Assembly: GCA_023436225.1 (NCBI GenBank)
Contig: JAEZKA010000066.1
Location: 1 to 24,131 of the forward strand
Origin: Bacillota bacterium
GTDB taxonomy: Bacteria > Bacillota > Clostridia > Lachnospirales > Lachnospiraceae
Length of the DNA: 24,131 nt
Direction: 5' to 3'
Shown: piece after piece, positions 14,571-22,221 of the stretch
Numbering within the stretch: the stretch's first letter is position 1
Layout: every line of letters starts with the position of its first letter
The notes under the pieces: generated by a model
The model's input: only the letters and a program-made list of their open reading frames with translations
What the model was told of the DNA's origin: nothing
Databases searched by the model: none
Made by a program: the position numbers and the translations under genes

Positions 14571-15998
14571 ATGAGAAAAACAAAAATTATTTGTACCCTG
14601 GGCCCTTCCACCGATAACAATAATGTATTAAGAGATCTTATCTTAGCAGGTATGGATGTTGCCCGCTTCAATTTCTCTCATGCAAATCATGAAGAACATC
14701 TCGGAAGATTGAAGAAAATAGAGAAGCTACGTAAGGAGCTGAATATCCCCGTTGCTACTCTTCTCGATACAAAGGGTCCTGAAATTCGCATCGGTACCTT
14801 TAAGGATGATATGAAGATACAACTTAAGGAAGATCAGACCTTTACCTTAACATCGAGAGAAGTAGAAGGTAACGAATCCATTGTATCCATTAGTTATCCC
14901 AACCTGATTTATGATATTGAGATCGGAGCCACTATATTAATTGATGATGGTCTGATCGAGATGACCGTTATTGATGTTACTGCGACCGATATTATCTGCA
15001 AGGTCAAGAACAGTGGTATTATATCCAATAAAAAGGGTGTTAACGTACCGGGTATTCATCTATCCATGCCTTTTATCAGCGATAAAGACCGCGAGGATAT
15101 TCTCTTTGGTATCCAACATAATTACGATTTCATCGCTGCTTCCTTCGTTCGTACCGCAGAAGATATAAAAGAAATTCGAAAGATGTTAAATAAACATAAC
15201 TCTCAGACAAAAATTATCGCAAAAATTGAAAATTATCAAGGTGTAGAAAATATTGATGAAATCATTGATATTTCTGATGGTATCATGATTGCCCGTGGCG
15301 ATATGGGCGTTGAGATCCCATATGAAGAAGTTCCGGTGCTACAGAAAATGATCATCAAGAAGGTCTACAATGCCGGTAAGCAAGTAATTACTGCGACCCA
15401 GATGCTGGATTCCATGATCAAAAATCCCAGACCCACCAGAGCAGAGACAACAGATGTTGCTAATGCAATTTATGACGGTACCAGTGCCATCATGCTATCT
15501 GGTGAGACAGCGGCAGGCGCGTATCCTGTTGATGCTCTAAAGACCATGGTTAAGATCACCATACGTACTGAGGCCGATATTGACTATAAGAAACGTTTCC
15601 GTATGCTTGAAGCCTGTCAGCTACCGGATATCACCGATGCAATTTCACGAGCGACAGTAACAACGGCTCATGACTTAAATGCGAAGATGATTATCACGGT
15701 TACTACCTCCGGTAAGACAGCCCGTATGATTTCCCGTTATCGTCCGGAGTGTCAGATTCTCGGCTGCACAACAGACCCTATTGTTTGCAGACAGTTAAAT
15801 ATGGCTTGGGGGGTAACACCTTTATTGATTGCAGTGGAACATGATACCTTTGAGTTATTCGATCATGCAATTCAAGCCGTAGAGGATGCAGGTTACCTTC
15901 AAGACGGTGAGTTAGCCGTACTGACAGCTGGTGTTCCCCTGGAAACCTCCGGTACAACAAATCTTCTAAAGGTTCAGGTTGCAGGAAGTAAGTACTAA
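14571..15998 (+). CDS. pyk: Pyruvate kinase
   Basis: Final glycolytic step: PEP + ADP to pyruvate + ATP, in the cytosol. The barrel core carries the TKGPEIR substrate/cation motif near residues 67-73, AKIENYQGV with the acid-base Lys near 214, and IARGDMGVEIPYE near 240. SGETAAGAYP near 318 is also typical. The 475-residue length fits the standard form without the extra C-terminal PEP-utiliser-like domain found in Bacillus. The ATG at 14571 has GGAGG 5 bases upstream and gives MRKTKIICTLGPS; the ATG at 14544 would add nine foreign residues. Together with ppdK at 567-3188 the cell has two enzymes at the PEP/pyruvate node with opposite energetic bias. A terminator follows at 16046-16089. Confidence 0.97.
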   Translation: MRKTKIICTLGPSTDNNNVLRDLILAGMDVARFNFSHANHEEHLGRLKKIEKLRKELNIPVATLLDTKGPEIRIGTFKDDMKIQLKEDQTFTLTSREVEGNESIVSISYPNLIYDIEIGATILIDDGLIEMTVIDVTATDIICKVKNSGIISNKKGVNVPGIHLSMPFISDKDREDILFGIQHNYDFIAASFVRTAEDIKEIRKMLNKHNSQTKIIAKIENYQGVENIDEIIDISDGIMIARGDMGVEIPYEEVPVLQKMIIKKVYNAGKQVITATQMLDSMIKNPRPTRAETTDVANAIYDGTSAIMLSGETAAGAYPVDALKTMVKITIRTEADIDYKKRFRMLEACQLPDITDAISRATVTTAHDLNAKMIITVTTSGKTARMISRYRPECQILGCTTDPIVCRQLNMAWGVTPLLIAVEHDTFELFDHAIQAVEDAGYLQDGELAVLTAGVPLETSGTTNLLKVQVAGSKY

Positions 15999-16045
15999 AT
16001 AACGATTGAAATCATTTTATGCAAAGATTCATCATATGAGTTAAT

Positions 16046-16089
16046 AAGGGCACTGATGCTTGGGGATAAACAAGTCATGCAGTGCTCTT
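16046..16089 (+). terminator. Terminator after pyk
   Basis: AAGGGCACTG pairs with CAGTGCTCTT with one G-U pair; on the plus strand it is followed by CTTTGTGATT. It lies about 50 bases past the pyk stop. Confidence 0.6.
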
Positions 16090-16104
16090 CTTTGTGATTA
16101 GTAG

Positions 16105-16132
16105 TTGCATAGTATATTACATCTATGATAAT
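16105..16132 (+). promoter_or_regulatory. Possible promoter of the dCMP deaminase gene
   Basis: TTGCAT (16105-16110) followed after 16-18 bases by an AT-rich -10 candidate (GATAAT at 16127 or TAATAT at 16129). It would give a leader of about 100 bases. Confidence 0.35.
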
Positions 16133-16240
16133 ATACAATTAATGTTAAACTACTCCTGTATACTTTACTACCAAGAGATCTTGAGGAAGGTCATTGGGGT
16201 GGTTGGCGAAACGTGTCATTGAAAAGAAAGGAATCAACAG

Positions 16241-16720
16241 ATGAAAAAGCAGGATTATTTAAAATGGGATGAATACTTTATGGGTATTGCGCTACTTTCA
16301 ACCGAACGCAGTAAGGATCCCAGTACCAGCGTCGGAGCCTGTATCGTCAGCGAGGATAATAAGATACTCTCTGTGGGTTATAATGGAATGCCGATGGGCT
16401 GCTCTGACGATGAATTTCCGTGGGAACGGGAAGGCTCCAATCTCGATACAAAGTATTTTTATGTATGCCATGCCGAATTCAATGCTATCCTGAATTACAC
16501 TGGTACTCACATGAAAGGGGCTAAGCTGTACACAACCTTGTTCCCCTGTAATGAGTGTACCAAAGCAATTATTCAGAAGGGAATCTCTGAAATCATCTAT
16601 ATGAGCGACAAATACGCCGCAACCGATCCCGTTGTGGCTGCCAAACGTATGCTAGATTCCGCTCAGGTCAAGTACAGACAATATACACCGATCGGCAAGG
16701 ATATAACGATTTCTCTTTAA
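16241..16720 (+). CDS. Deoxycytidylate (dCMP) deaminase, ComEB-like
   Basis: A zinc-dependent cytosolic enzyme that deaminates dCMP to dUMP, the substrate of thymidylate synthase. At 159 residues it fits the dCMP deaminase group. The zinc site is HAE (His77, catalytic Glu79) with PCNEC (Cys103, Cys106); SVGYNGMPMGC near 44-54 is the typical substrate loop. In Bacillus the homologue is ComEB, but no competence genes are nearby here. AAAGGA lies about 8 bases before the ATG. A sense terminator follows at 16783-16826. Functionally it links to thyA (22222) and folA (21651). Confidence 0.95.
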   Translation: MKKQDYLKWDEYFMGIALLSTERSKDPSTSVGACIVSEDNKILSVGYNGMPMGCSDDEFPWEREGSNLDTKYFYVCHAEFNAILNYTGTHMKGAKLYTTLFPCNECTKAIIQKGISEIIYMSDKYAATDPVVAAKRMLDSAQVKYRQYTPIGKDITISL

Positions 16721-16782
16721 GATAAAGGTGGAATGATACAATCCACGAATTGATAAATCCTTTTTATTGTTAGGAATCAAAT

Positions 16783-16826
16783 AGACAAGGACAGCTGTGT
16801 ATTATGCTTACCAGCCGTCCTTGTCT
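16783..16826. terminator. Terminator between dCMP deaminase and the convergent amidase gene
   Basis: AGACAAGGACAGCTG pairs with CAGCCGTCCTTGTCT over 15 positions with one G-U pair. The plus-strand tail is TCTTAATAAT. It lies between two converging genes and may serve both. Confidence 0.7.
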
Positions 16827-16896
16827 TCTTAATAATATGAATTAATGAAGCGATCCCATCCTTCTATACCCTTTTCACAATACCCTCGTTATGCAT

Positions 16897-17658
16897 TTAC
16901 TCTATGGTGCTTGCCTCTGAAGTCTTTATCTCCTCCACCCTTGCCATAACTTCCCTACGGAAATCGTACCACTCCTCTTCATGCTCCACATAATATAACG
17001 GACATAACTTCTTTGTCACATCATAATGTCTTATGATATCCTCTTCCCCTAAGTCAAACTCAATGCACAAGGCTGCCGTCAGGGAAACCAGTGAATCATA
17101 GGTCGCCTGATTAAATCTGCCCGTCTCATCCTCATGGCAGCACTCAATCGATAACGTATCGTTATTGCGATTATTGGAGGCAAAGGCAATCTCATTCAGT
17201 GGTACGCATTGAATGATTTCCCCCTCAAGACCAATGATATAATGACTGCTGGCATAGGTTGTATGTTTCGACGCTAGACCTTCAAAATAACTGCGGTTAT
17301 TCGCTGCTGTGGTACCAGGATTAGCCGTATAGTGAATTACAATAGATTTGATATCCTTCAGAGGATCCTGTGGTCTGGAATATTCATTCGGTGTCAGATA
17401 ATTACGGCTAATCTTCACCCCGTTTGAAAGCACTCCTCCGATTGCGGCAATCCCCTCCCGATTGTTACCCAAAAGCTCATCCTTAATATCATGGATTAAG
17501 CCATGACTAGAGATTTCACCCCTTCGTACTACTTCATATGTGATAAATACTGTCATCGCCAGTATCGCAAGAGTCAAACTGACAATAATAAACATAATTA
17601 TGCTTCTATTTCTCCGCCTTCTCCTGCTCCATTCTTCTCTCGTTAATATTCGTCTCAT
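16897..17658 (-). CDS. Membrane-anchored N-acetylmuramoyl-L-alanine amidase (Amidase_2)
   Basis: Cleaves the bond between MurNAc and L-Ala in peptidoglycan. A short basic N-terminus (RREEW-like, several Arg) precedes one hydrophobic segment (about residues 20-41), so the enzyme is anchored with its catalytic domain outside. The T7-lysozyme-type domain starts near residue 100. The zinc ligands are His109 (IVIHYTA), His211 (RHYDVTKKLCP) and Cys219; the 8-residue His-Cys spacing is that of T7 lysozyme. The ATG at 17658 is chosen because AAGG lies 6 bases upstream, giving 253 residues; the ATG at 17673 overlaps that site. No SH3 or other wall-binding repeat is seen, which favours a housekeeping or spore/cell-wall role over secretion. 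A possible small ORF ends 24 bases upstream. Confidence 0.92.
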   Translation of the reverse strand: MRRILTREEWSRRRRRNRSIIMFIIVSLTLAILAMTVFITYEVVRRGEISSHGLIHDIKDELLGNNREGIAAIGGVLSNGVKISRNYLTPNEYSRPQDPLKDIKSIVIHYTANPGTTAANNRSYFEGLASKHTTYASSHYIIGLEGEIIQCVPLNEIAFASNNRNNDTLSIECCHEDETGRFNQATYDSLVSLTAALCIEFDLGEEDIIRHYDVTKKLCPLYYVEHEEEWYDFRREVMARVEEIKTSEASTIE

Positions 17659-17682
17659 AATCCACCTTATCATAATGTTTTT

Positions 17683-17799
17683 TTAATTTCTTTGATCAAT
17701 ATTATTGTTCCAATAATTTGAATATCCATCTTCCATTTCCCTATTTTTCATTGGGAAGTCAAAGTTAATCCGTTTCTTAACGTTCAATGCTTCACCCAA
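17683..17799 (-). CDS. Possible 38-residue ORF upstream of the amidase
   Basis: A TTG at 17799 is preceded by GAGGGG with an ideal 8-base gap, and opens a 38-codon frame ending in TAA at 17685-17683. The peptide is hydrophilic, rich in Asn, Lys and Glu, ends GYSNYWNNNIDQRN and has no signal or membrane segment. I recognise no family. It would sit 24 bases ahead of the amidase start in the same direction, so it could be a leader peptide or the first gene of a two-gene operon. A TATAAT -10 candidate (17878-17873) lies about 75 bases upstream without a good -35. A chance frame cannot be excluded. Confidence 0.35.
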   Translation of the reverse strand: MGEALNVKKRINFDFPMKNREMEDGYSNYWNNNIDQRN

Positions 17800-17813
17800 T
17801 GATTCTTCCCCTC

Positions 17814-18086
17814 ATAAAAACCAAAGGAATACTTATAAATAGACGAAGGATTACATGAGATGGTTTCAATCCATTATAACGATTCAAGTTAGGACTTATC
17901 TTCAAGCCTTCAGAAAAATCCCTGCTCTATCTCTTGATATTTTAAACACGAAAGCATGTGTAGCCTTCCTTTGATTATACTTAATATTCCCAATTATTAT
18001 AAATTAATTATTTTGTAAATTCTACCATATAATTACACAGTCACTTCACAAGTTTCAAATCGCTGTAAAAGTTGATAAAGATAAAG
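17814..18086. other. AT-rich intergenic stretch between guaB terminator and amidase region
   Basis: No gene is seen here. The only candidate signal is a minus-strand TATAAT at 17878-17873 that could drive the small ORF and the amidase. No repeats or RNA motifs were recognised. Confidence 0.5.
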
Positions 18087-18140
18087 AAAGCCCCTTTTAG
18101 AAGGATAGTCTTAACAACTACTCTTTCAAAAAGGAGCTTT
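18087..18140 (-). terminator. Terminator after guaB
   Basis: Arms beginning AAAGCCCCTTTT and ending AAAAAGGAGCTTT form an imperfect stem of about 17 bp; on the minus strand the tail is CTTTCTTTATCTTT. It lies about 50 bases past the guaB stop. Confidence 0.75.
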
Positions 18141-18188
18141 TATCTAACAACTTTATTAATTTCTTTATTCCGACATAGTGAATTATTT

Positions 18189-19646
18189 CTATTCCTCTAC
18201 ACTATAATTCGGAGCCTCTTTGGTAATATGAATATCATGAGGGTGACTTTCCTTCAAGGAAGCTGCAGAGATTTTAACAAACTTACTCTTATCCTGTAAG
18301 GATGTTATATTTGATGCTCCACAGTATCCCATACCAGATCTTAAACCACCGATGAGCTGGAATACTGTGTCTTCCACTGTACCCTTATAAGCTACACGGC
18401 CCTCGACGCCTTCCGGCACCAGTTTCTTCGCATCGGTTTGGAAGTAGCGGTCCTTACTTCCCTTTTCCATCGCAGCAATAGAGCCCATGCCACGGTATAC
18501 CTTATACTTTCTACCCTGATACAACTCGAAGGTTCCGGGACTCTCATCGCAACCGGCAAAAATGCTGCCCATCATACATACATTGGCACCAGCTGCCAAT
18601 GCCTTTGTGATGTCACCGGAATACTTGATACCGCCGTCTGCGATGATCGGAATACCATATGCTTTTGCTGCTTCATAGGAATCCATAATCGCGGTAATCT
18701 GAGGAACACCGATACCTGCTACAACTCTTGTAGTACAGATAGAACCGGGTCCGATACCAACCTTAACTGCATCTACGCCTGCTTTGATCAGATCAACGGT
18801 TGCTTCTGCCGTTGCTACATTACCTGCAATAATTTGAACCTTCGGATATGCATCACGCACCATCTTTACTACCTTAAGAACATTTGCAGAATGTCCGTGT
18901 GCGGTATCGATCACGATGGCATCTACCTTCGCTTTTACTAAAGCATCCACGCGCTCTAATATATTATTGGTGATTCCTACTCCGGCAGCACATAGCAGAC
19001 GTCCCTGTGCATCCTTTGCAGATAACGGATATTTAATTTGCTTTTCAATGTCTTTGATTGTGATAAGACCCTTCAGATTACCCTCATCGTCAATAATCGG
19101 AAGCTTTTCTTTCCTAGCCTTTGCCAGGATCTTCTTTGCTTCCTCTAGCGTAATTCCTTCTTTTGCAGTTACTAGCCCCTCTGAGGTCATAGATTCTTTG
19201 ATTTTCTTAGAAAAATCCGTCTCGAATTTTAGATCACGATTTGTAATAATACCTACCAGCTTTTTACCGTTTACAGTAATCGGAACACCTGAGATTCGAT
19301 ACTTTGCCATCAAATCATTAGCATCCTGCAAGGTATGCTCCGGAGATAAATAAAATGGATCGGTAATAACACCATTCTCTGATCGTTTTACCTTATCTAC
19401 CTCTTCTGCCTGCTCCTCAATCGACATATTCTTATGAATAACACCTATGCCTCCCTGTCTAGCCATAGCAATTGCCATGCGGTTCTCTGTAACTGTATCC
19501 ATACCGGCACTCATTAACGGGATATTCAGTTTAATTGTTTTTGTCAGGTTAGTTGATAAGTCAACTTGATTTGGTAATACCTCAGAAAAAGCAGGTACCA
19601 ATAGCACATCGTCAAATGTAATTCCTTCACCGATAATCTGACCCAT
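18189..19646 (-). CDS. guaB: IMP dehydrogenase
   Basis: NAD-dependent oxidation of IMP to XMP, the committed step to guanine nucleotides; a cytosolic tetramer. The 485-residue length is typical. The TIM barrel is interrupted by a pair of CBS domains (about residues 95-205) that bind regulatory nucleotides in this family. The catalytic Cys304 lies in GIGPGSICTTR; the IMP-binding DGG (IIADGGIKYSGD) near 337 and the mobile flap (KVYRGMGSIAAME) near 385 are intact. The ATG at 19646 has AGGAG about 8 bases upstream and gives MGQIIGEGITFDDVLLVP. A consensus promoter lies at 19786-19814, leaving a leader of about 130 bases with two hairpins. Together with purH it covers part of purine synthesis in this window. 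Confidence 0.97.
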   Translation of the reverse strand: MGQIIGEGITFDDVLLVPAFSEVLPNQVDLSTNLTKTIKLNIPLMSAGMDTVTENRMAIAMARQGGIGVIHKNMSIEEQAEEVDKVKRSENGVITDPFYLSPEHTLQDANDLMAKYRISGVPITVNGKKLVGIITNRDLKFETDFSKKIKESMTSEGLVTAKEGITLEEAKKILAKARKEKLPIIDDEGNLKGLITIKDIEKQIKYPLSAKDAQGRLLCAAGVGITNNILERVDALVKAKVDAIVIDTAHGHSANVLKVVKMVRDAYPKVQIIAGNVATAEATVDLIKAGVDAVKVGIGPGSICTTRVVAGIGVPQITAIMDSYEAAKAYGIPIIADGGIKYSGDITKALAAGANVCMMGSIFAGCDESPGTFELYQGRKYKVYRGMGSIAAMEKGSKDRYFQTDAKKLVPEGVEGRVAYKGTVEDTVFQLIGGLRSGMGYCGASNITSLQDKSKFVKISAASLKESHPHDIHITKEAPNYSVEE

Positions 19647-19688
19647 TTTGTTATCTCCTCACTTTCTTATTCCTGTTATTTTTAACAA

Positions 19689-19706
19689 AAGCCACCAAGA
19701 GGGCTT
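19689..19706 (-). other. Small hairpin with U-rich tail in the guaB leader
   Basis: On the minus strand AAGCC and GGCTT flank an 8-base loop and are followed by TTTGTT. It resembles a weak intrinsic terminator about 45 bases before the guaB start, so attenuation is possible, but the stem is short. Confidence 0.3.
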
Positions 19707-19733
19707 ATAATAAACTATCACAACTTATAGCTA

Positions 19734-19761
19734 AGGAGTAAAAGCTCACACTTTTACTCCT
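19734..19761 (-). other. 11-bp hairpin in the guaB leader
   Basis: AGGAGTAAAAG and CTTTTACTCCT pair perfectly around a 6-base loop, beginning about 18 bases after the predicted transcript start. It carries an AGGAG-like sequence in one arm. The purpose is unknown; no guanine-type riboswitch core was recognised. Confidence 0.45.
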
Positions 19762-19785
19762 CAAAGACTTTCTATGATTTTTAAA

Positions 19786-19814
19786 AGTATATCGAATAAT
19801 CCTTCTAATGTCAA
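19786..19814 (-). promoter_or_regulatory. Predicted sigma-A promoter of guaB
   Basis: Minus strand: a perfect TTGACA (19814-19809), exactly 17 bases, TATACT (19791-19786). It is the strongest consensus promoter in the window; the predicted start is near 19779. Confidence 0.8.
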
Positions 19815-19850
19815 CTATGAAATATAGAAAAGATATTTCCATGAATCGTA

Positions 19851-19895
19851 AGAGGATGCATTCTCCAATACAAGGCATCGGAACATACATCCTCT
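19851..19895 (-). terminator. Hairpin after the DUF6106-like gene
   Basis: AGAGGATGCAT and ATACATCCTCT pair over 11 positions with one G-U. It lies 12 bases past the stop. The minus-strand tail (TACGATTC) is poor in U, so termination strength is uncertain. Confidence 0.45.
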
Positions 19896-19906
19896 ATCAG
19901 GTTATA

Positions 19907-20404
19907 TTAATATTGTGAGATCTTTCTGGGGCTCTTCTGTTTCATCATAGAGAGCATCTTCTCACTCGGTTCAAAGGTGATGCGATATTTCTTATCCTCT
20001 ACACTTGCGATAATGACATAAGGTTTAATATTCTTATCCCCAGAGGAGAAGTCCTTATTCACTAATTGGGTATAGGTAAATCCATCTAATGCATGAGATC
20101 CCTTAGGAGCGATGATTTCAGCCTGCTCCATATCAATTCTCAGCATTGTTTTACGCTTCGCTTTACCTATAATTCTGTCAAAATCAATCTGCCCATCCAC
20201 AAACACATACTCATACTCAATATTAAGCTTTGGAAATAGATACACCATTGCTACTACCAATACAGTACCAACGATTCCTAAAACACCACCGAGCATCAAT
20301 AGTATTATACCGACTACCACCCCTAAAACCAGCAGTGCACGAAGACCTAATAACTTGCCATCATTCTTTCTCTTCGCTCCTGCTTCTGCATACAACTGAT
20401 TCAT
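19907..20404 (-). CDS. Small membrane protein, DUF6106-like
   Basis: A 165-residue protein with an N-terminal soluble stretch, two adjacent hydrophobic segments (about residues 21-39 and 42-58) and a C-terminal soluble domain. The stretch NIEYEYVFVDGQIDFDRIIGK, followed by KRKTMLRIDM and a conserved-looking EIIAPKGSHALDG, resembles the uncharacterised DUF6106 family that I associate with Lachnospiraceae. The function is unknown; the soluble part looks like a small beta-rich domain. The start has GGAGG 6 bases upstream. It begins only 11 bases after the ilvE stop, so it is probably co-transcribed with ilvE, though this may not reflect a shared role. Confidence 0.7.
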   Translation of the reverse strand: MNQLYAEAGAKRKNDGKLLGLRALLVLGVVVGIILLMLGGVLGIVGTVLVVAMVYLFPKLNIEYEYVFVDGQIDFDRIIGKAKRKTMLRIDMEQAEIIAPKGSHALDGFTYTQLVNKDFSSGDKNIKPYVIIASVEDKKYRITFEPSEKMLSMMKQKSPRKISQY

Positions 20405-20415
20405 TCAATACCTCC

Positions 20416-21483
20416 CTAGACTTCTATGGTCCAATTATGATCATCTTTGATTTTTCCTAATTGAATACCTGTAATTGTATCATACAATTTCTGACTTATC
20501 GGTCCAATTCCACCATCCTGAACCTGCATAATATTCTGTTCCCAGCGAAGCTGACCTACTGGTGAGATTACTGCTGCGGTACCGGTACCCCAAACCTCTT
20601 CCAATGTACCGTTTTGAAATGCCTGATAGATCTCATCGATAGAAATTCTGCGTTCTTCAGTGGGCAAACCCCATTCTCTACACAGCGCAAGAACCGAATC
20701 TCTGGTTACACCGGGCAAGATACTTCCATTCAACTCTGGTGTAATGACATTACCGTTGATCTTAAAGAAGATATTCATAGCACCGACTTCTTCTATATAT
20801 TTTCTTTCAACGCCATCCAGCCATAGCACCTGAGAATACCCTTCGTCATGTGCCTTCACCTGAGATTTCAATGATGCCACATAGTTAGCGCCGGTCTTTG
20901 CTTCACCAATACCGCCTTTTACTGCTCTTACATATTCATCCTCGATCCAGATCTTAACCGGGTTCAGACCCTCCGGATAATATGCTCCTACCGGTGAGAG
21001 GATAATAATAAACAGAAAACGATCGGAAGGTCTTACACCGAGGAAGGGATCCGTAGCTATGATGAAGGGTCTAATATAGAGCGACGTTCCTTCCTTTGTT
21101 GGTATCCATGCTTCATCCACGGAAACTATGGCCTTAATCGCCTGTAGAAAATCGTCCTCAGGAATTTCTGGAATACAGATTCTGCGGTTAGTCTTGTTGG
21201 CACGTTCTATGTTTTTCCCAGGACGGAATAATAAGGTCCTTCCATCCTCTGTTTTATATGCTTTCAGTCCTTCGAACATTTCCTGTCCGTAGTGAAATAC
21301 CATAGCAGAAGGCTCAAGATTGAGAGGTTGATAGGGTATCACTCGGGGGTCATACCAGCCTTTTCCCGTCTCATAATTCATAATAAACATATGATCCGTG
21401 AAAATAGTACCAAATTTCAATGGATTATCTGCTCCTGGTAACACCTTTGGATCTTTCGTCTTCTCAATTCTAATATTCAGCAT
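20416..21483 (-). CDS. ilvE: Branched-chain amino acid aminotransferase
   Basis: A PLP-dependent (fold type IV) enzyme interconverting Leu, Ile and Val with their 2-oxo acids, using glutamate/2-oxoglutarate. The 355-residue length fits the BCAT-beta clade. The PLP lysine is Lys196 in GIGEAKTGANYVASL. The class signature follows in VLWLDGVERKYIEEVGAMNIFF (about 219-240), and LPGVTRDSVLAL near 255 is typical. AGGAAGGA precedes the ATG at 21483. A predicted promoter lies at 21539-21567. No T-box or leader peptide with branched-chain codons was recognised in the 170-base gap upstream. The other ilv genes are not nearby. Confidence 0.95.
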   Translation of the reverse strand: MLNIRIEKTKDPKVLPGADNPLKFGTIFTDHMFIMNYETGKGWYDPRVIPYQPLNLEPSAMVFHYGQEMFEGLKAYKTEDGRTLLFRPGKNIERANKTNRRICIPEIPEDDFLQAIKAIVSVDEAWIPTKEGTSLYIRPFIIATDPFLGVRPSDRFLFIIILSPVGAYYPEGLNPVKIWIEDEYVRAVKGGIGEAKTGANYVASLKSQVKAHDEGYSQVLWLDGVERKYIEEVGAMNIFFKINGNVITPELNGSILPGVTRDSVLALCREWGLPTEERRISIDEIYQAFQNGTLEEVWGTGTAAVISPVGQLRWEQNIMQVQDGGIGPISQKLYDTITGIQLGKIKDDHNWTIEV

Positions 21484-21538
21484 ACTGATTCATCCTTCCT
21501 TAACCTTTTTCGTTCGCCTGCAAAATTTTATATCCTTT

Positions 21539-21567
21539 ATAGTAGTCTTACTTCACTAATTTTTCAA
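21539..21567 (-). promoter_or_regulatory. Predicted ilvE promoter
   Basis: Minus strand: TTGAAA (21567-21562), a 17-base spacer, TACTAT (21544-21539). It lies about 55 bases before the ilvE start. Confidence 0.5.
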
Positions 21568-21650
21568 GCATTATTTACGAAAATATCCCAATTTGCATGG
21601 TTTATTCATAGCGAGAAGCGATTCTATAAAGATTAGAAATCATATATAAC

Positions 21651-22142
21651 TTATTTTCTGCGTTCATAACGACAGAAGGTATAGGCCAGATCATAATAAG
21701 TATGCTCTTCCGTCTCTTCCACCATTACCCAATCCTCCATCTGATCCAAATTGGGGAAGTAGGTATCGGCTTGATAAGCAAAATCAATCTTTGTAATATG
21801 AGCCACATCACAGTAGGGTAACATCTGGCGATAGATACTGGCTCCTCCGATGATATAGATATCCTCTGACTTATAATTTTTTGTAAGCTCCAAGGCTTCT
21901 TCTATACTGTTCACAACAATAGCATCCTTTACCTTGTAGTCCTTTTCAAGAGCAATCACAATATTGGTTCTATTTTTTAAGGGTTGTCCACTCGGAAAGC
22001 TCTCCAAAGTATTCTTCCCCATAATTACTACTTTTCCCATGGTCTCATCTCGGAAGAAACGCATGTCTGCAGGGATACTGACAAGCAGCTTATTCTGATA
22101 CCCGATTGCCCAATTATTATCAACGGCCACAATCAAATTCAT
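21651..22142 (-). CDS. folA: Dihydrofolate reductase
   Basis: NADPH-dependent reduction of dihydrofolate to tetrahydrofolate, recycling the cofactor used up by thymidylate synthase. At 163 residues it is standard. The N-terminus MNLIVAVDNNWAIGYQNKLL, the catalytic acid Asp26 in SIPADMRFF, the NADPH loop MGKVVIMGKNTLESF and IYIIGGASIYRQM near 111 are all present. The Trp common before the acid in other bacteria is replaced (LLVSIPAD), a variation seen in clostridial enzymes as I recall. The ATG at 22142 has AAAGGTGG 8 bases upstream; a GTG at 22154 lies in that ribosome binding site and is rejected. It follows thyA by 79 bases, so a thyA-folA operon is likely. Confidence 0.96.
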   Translation of the reverse strand: MNLIVAVDNNWAIGYQNKLLVSIPADMRFFRDETMGKVVIMGKNTLESFPSGQPLKNRTNIVIALEKDYKVKDAIVVNSIEEALELTKNYKSEDIYIIGGASIYRQMLPYCDVAHITKIDFAYQADTYFPNLDQMEDWVMVEETEEHTYYDLAYTFCRYERRK

Positions 22143-22221
22143 TCGTATATCCACCTTTCATACTAAAACATAATATCGGGGCGACCAGGCTTCGCCACAA
22201 CCCGGAAGTTCCCCCTACTCA

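Noticed and set aside
18438..18941. 167-codon open frame antisense to guaB
   Set aside because: Shadow of the conserved guaB reading frame; Cys/Thr-rich composition and no start signal.
19647..19785. Guanine-type riboswitch in the guaB leader
   Set aside because: The conserved junction core of purine riboswitches is absent; only simple hairpins are present.
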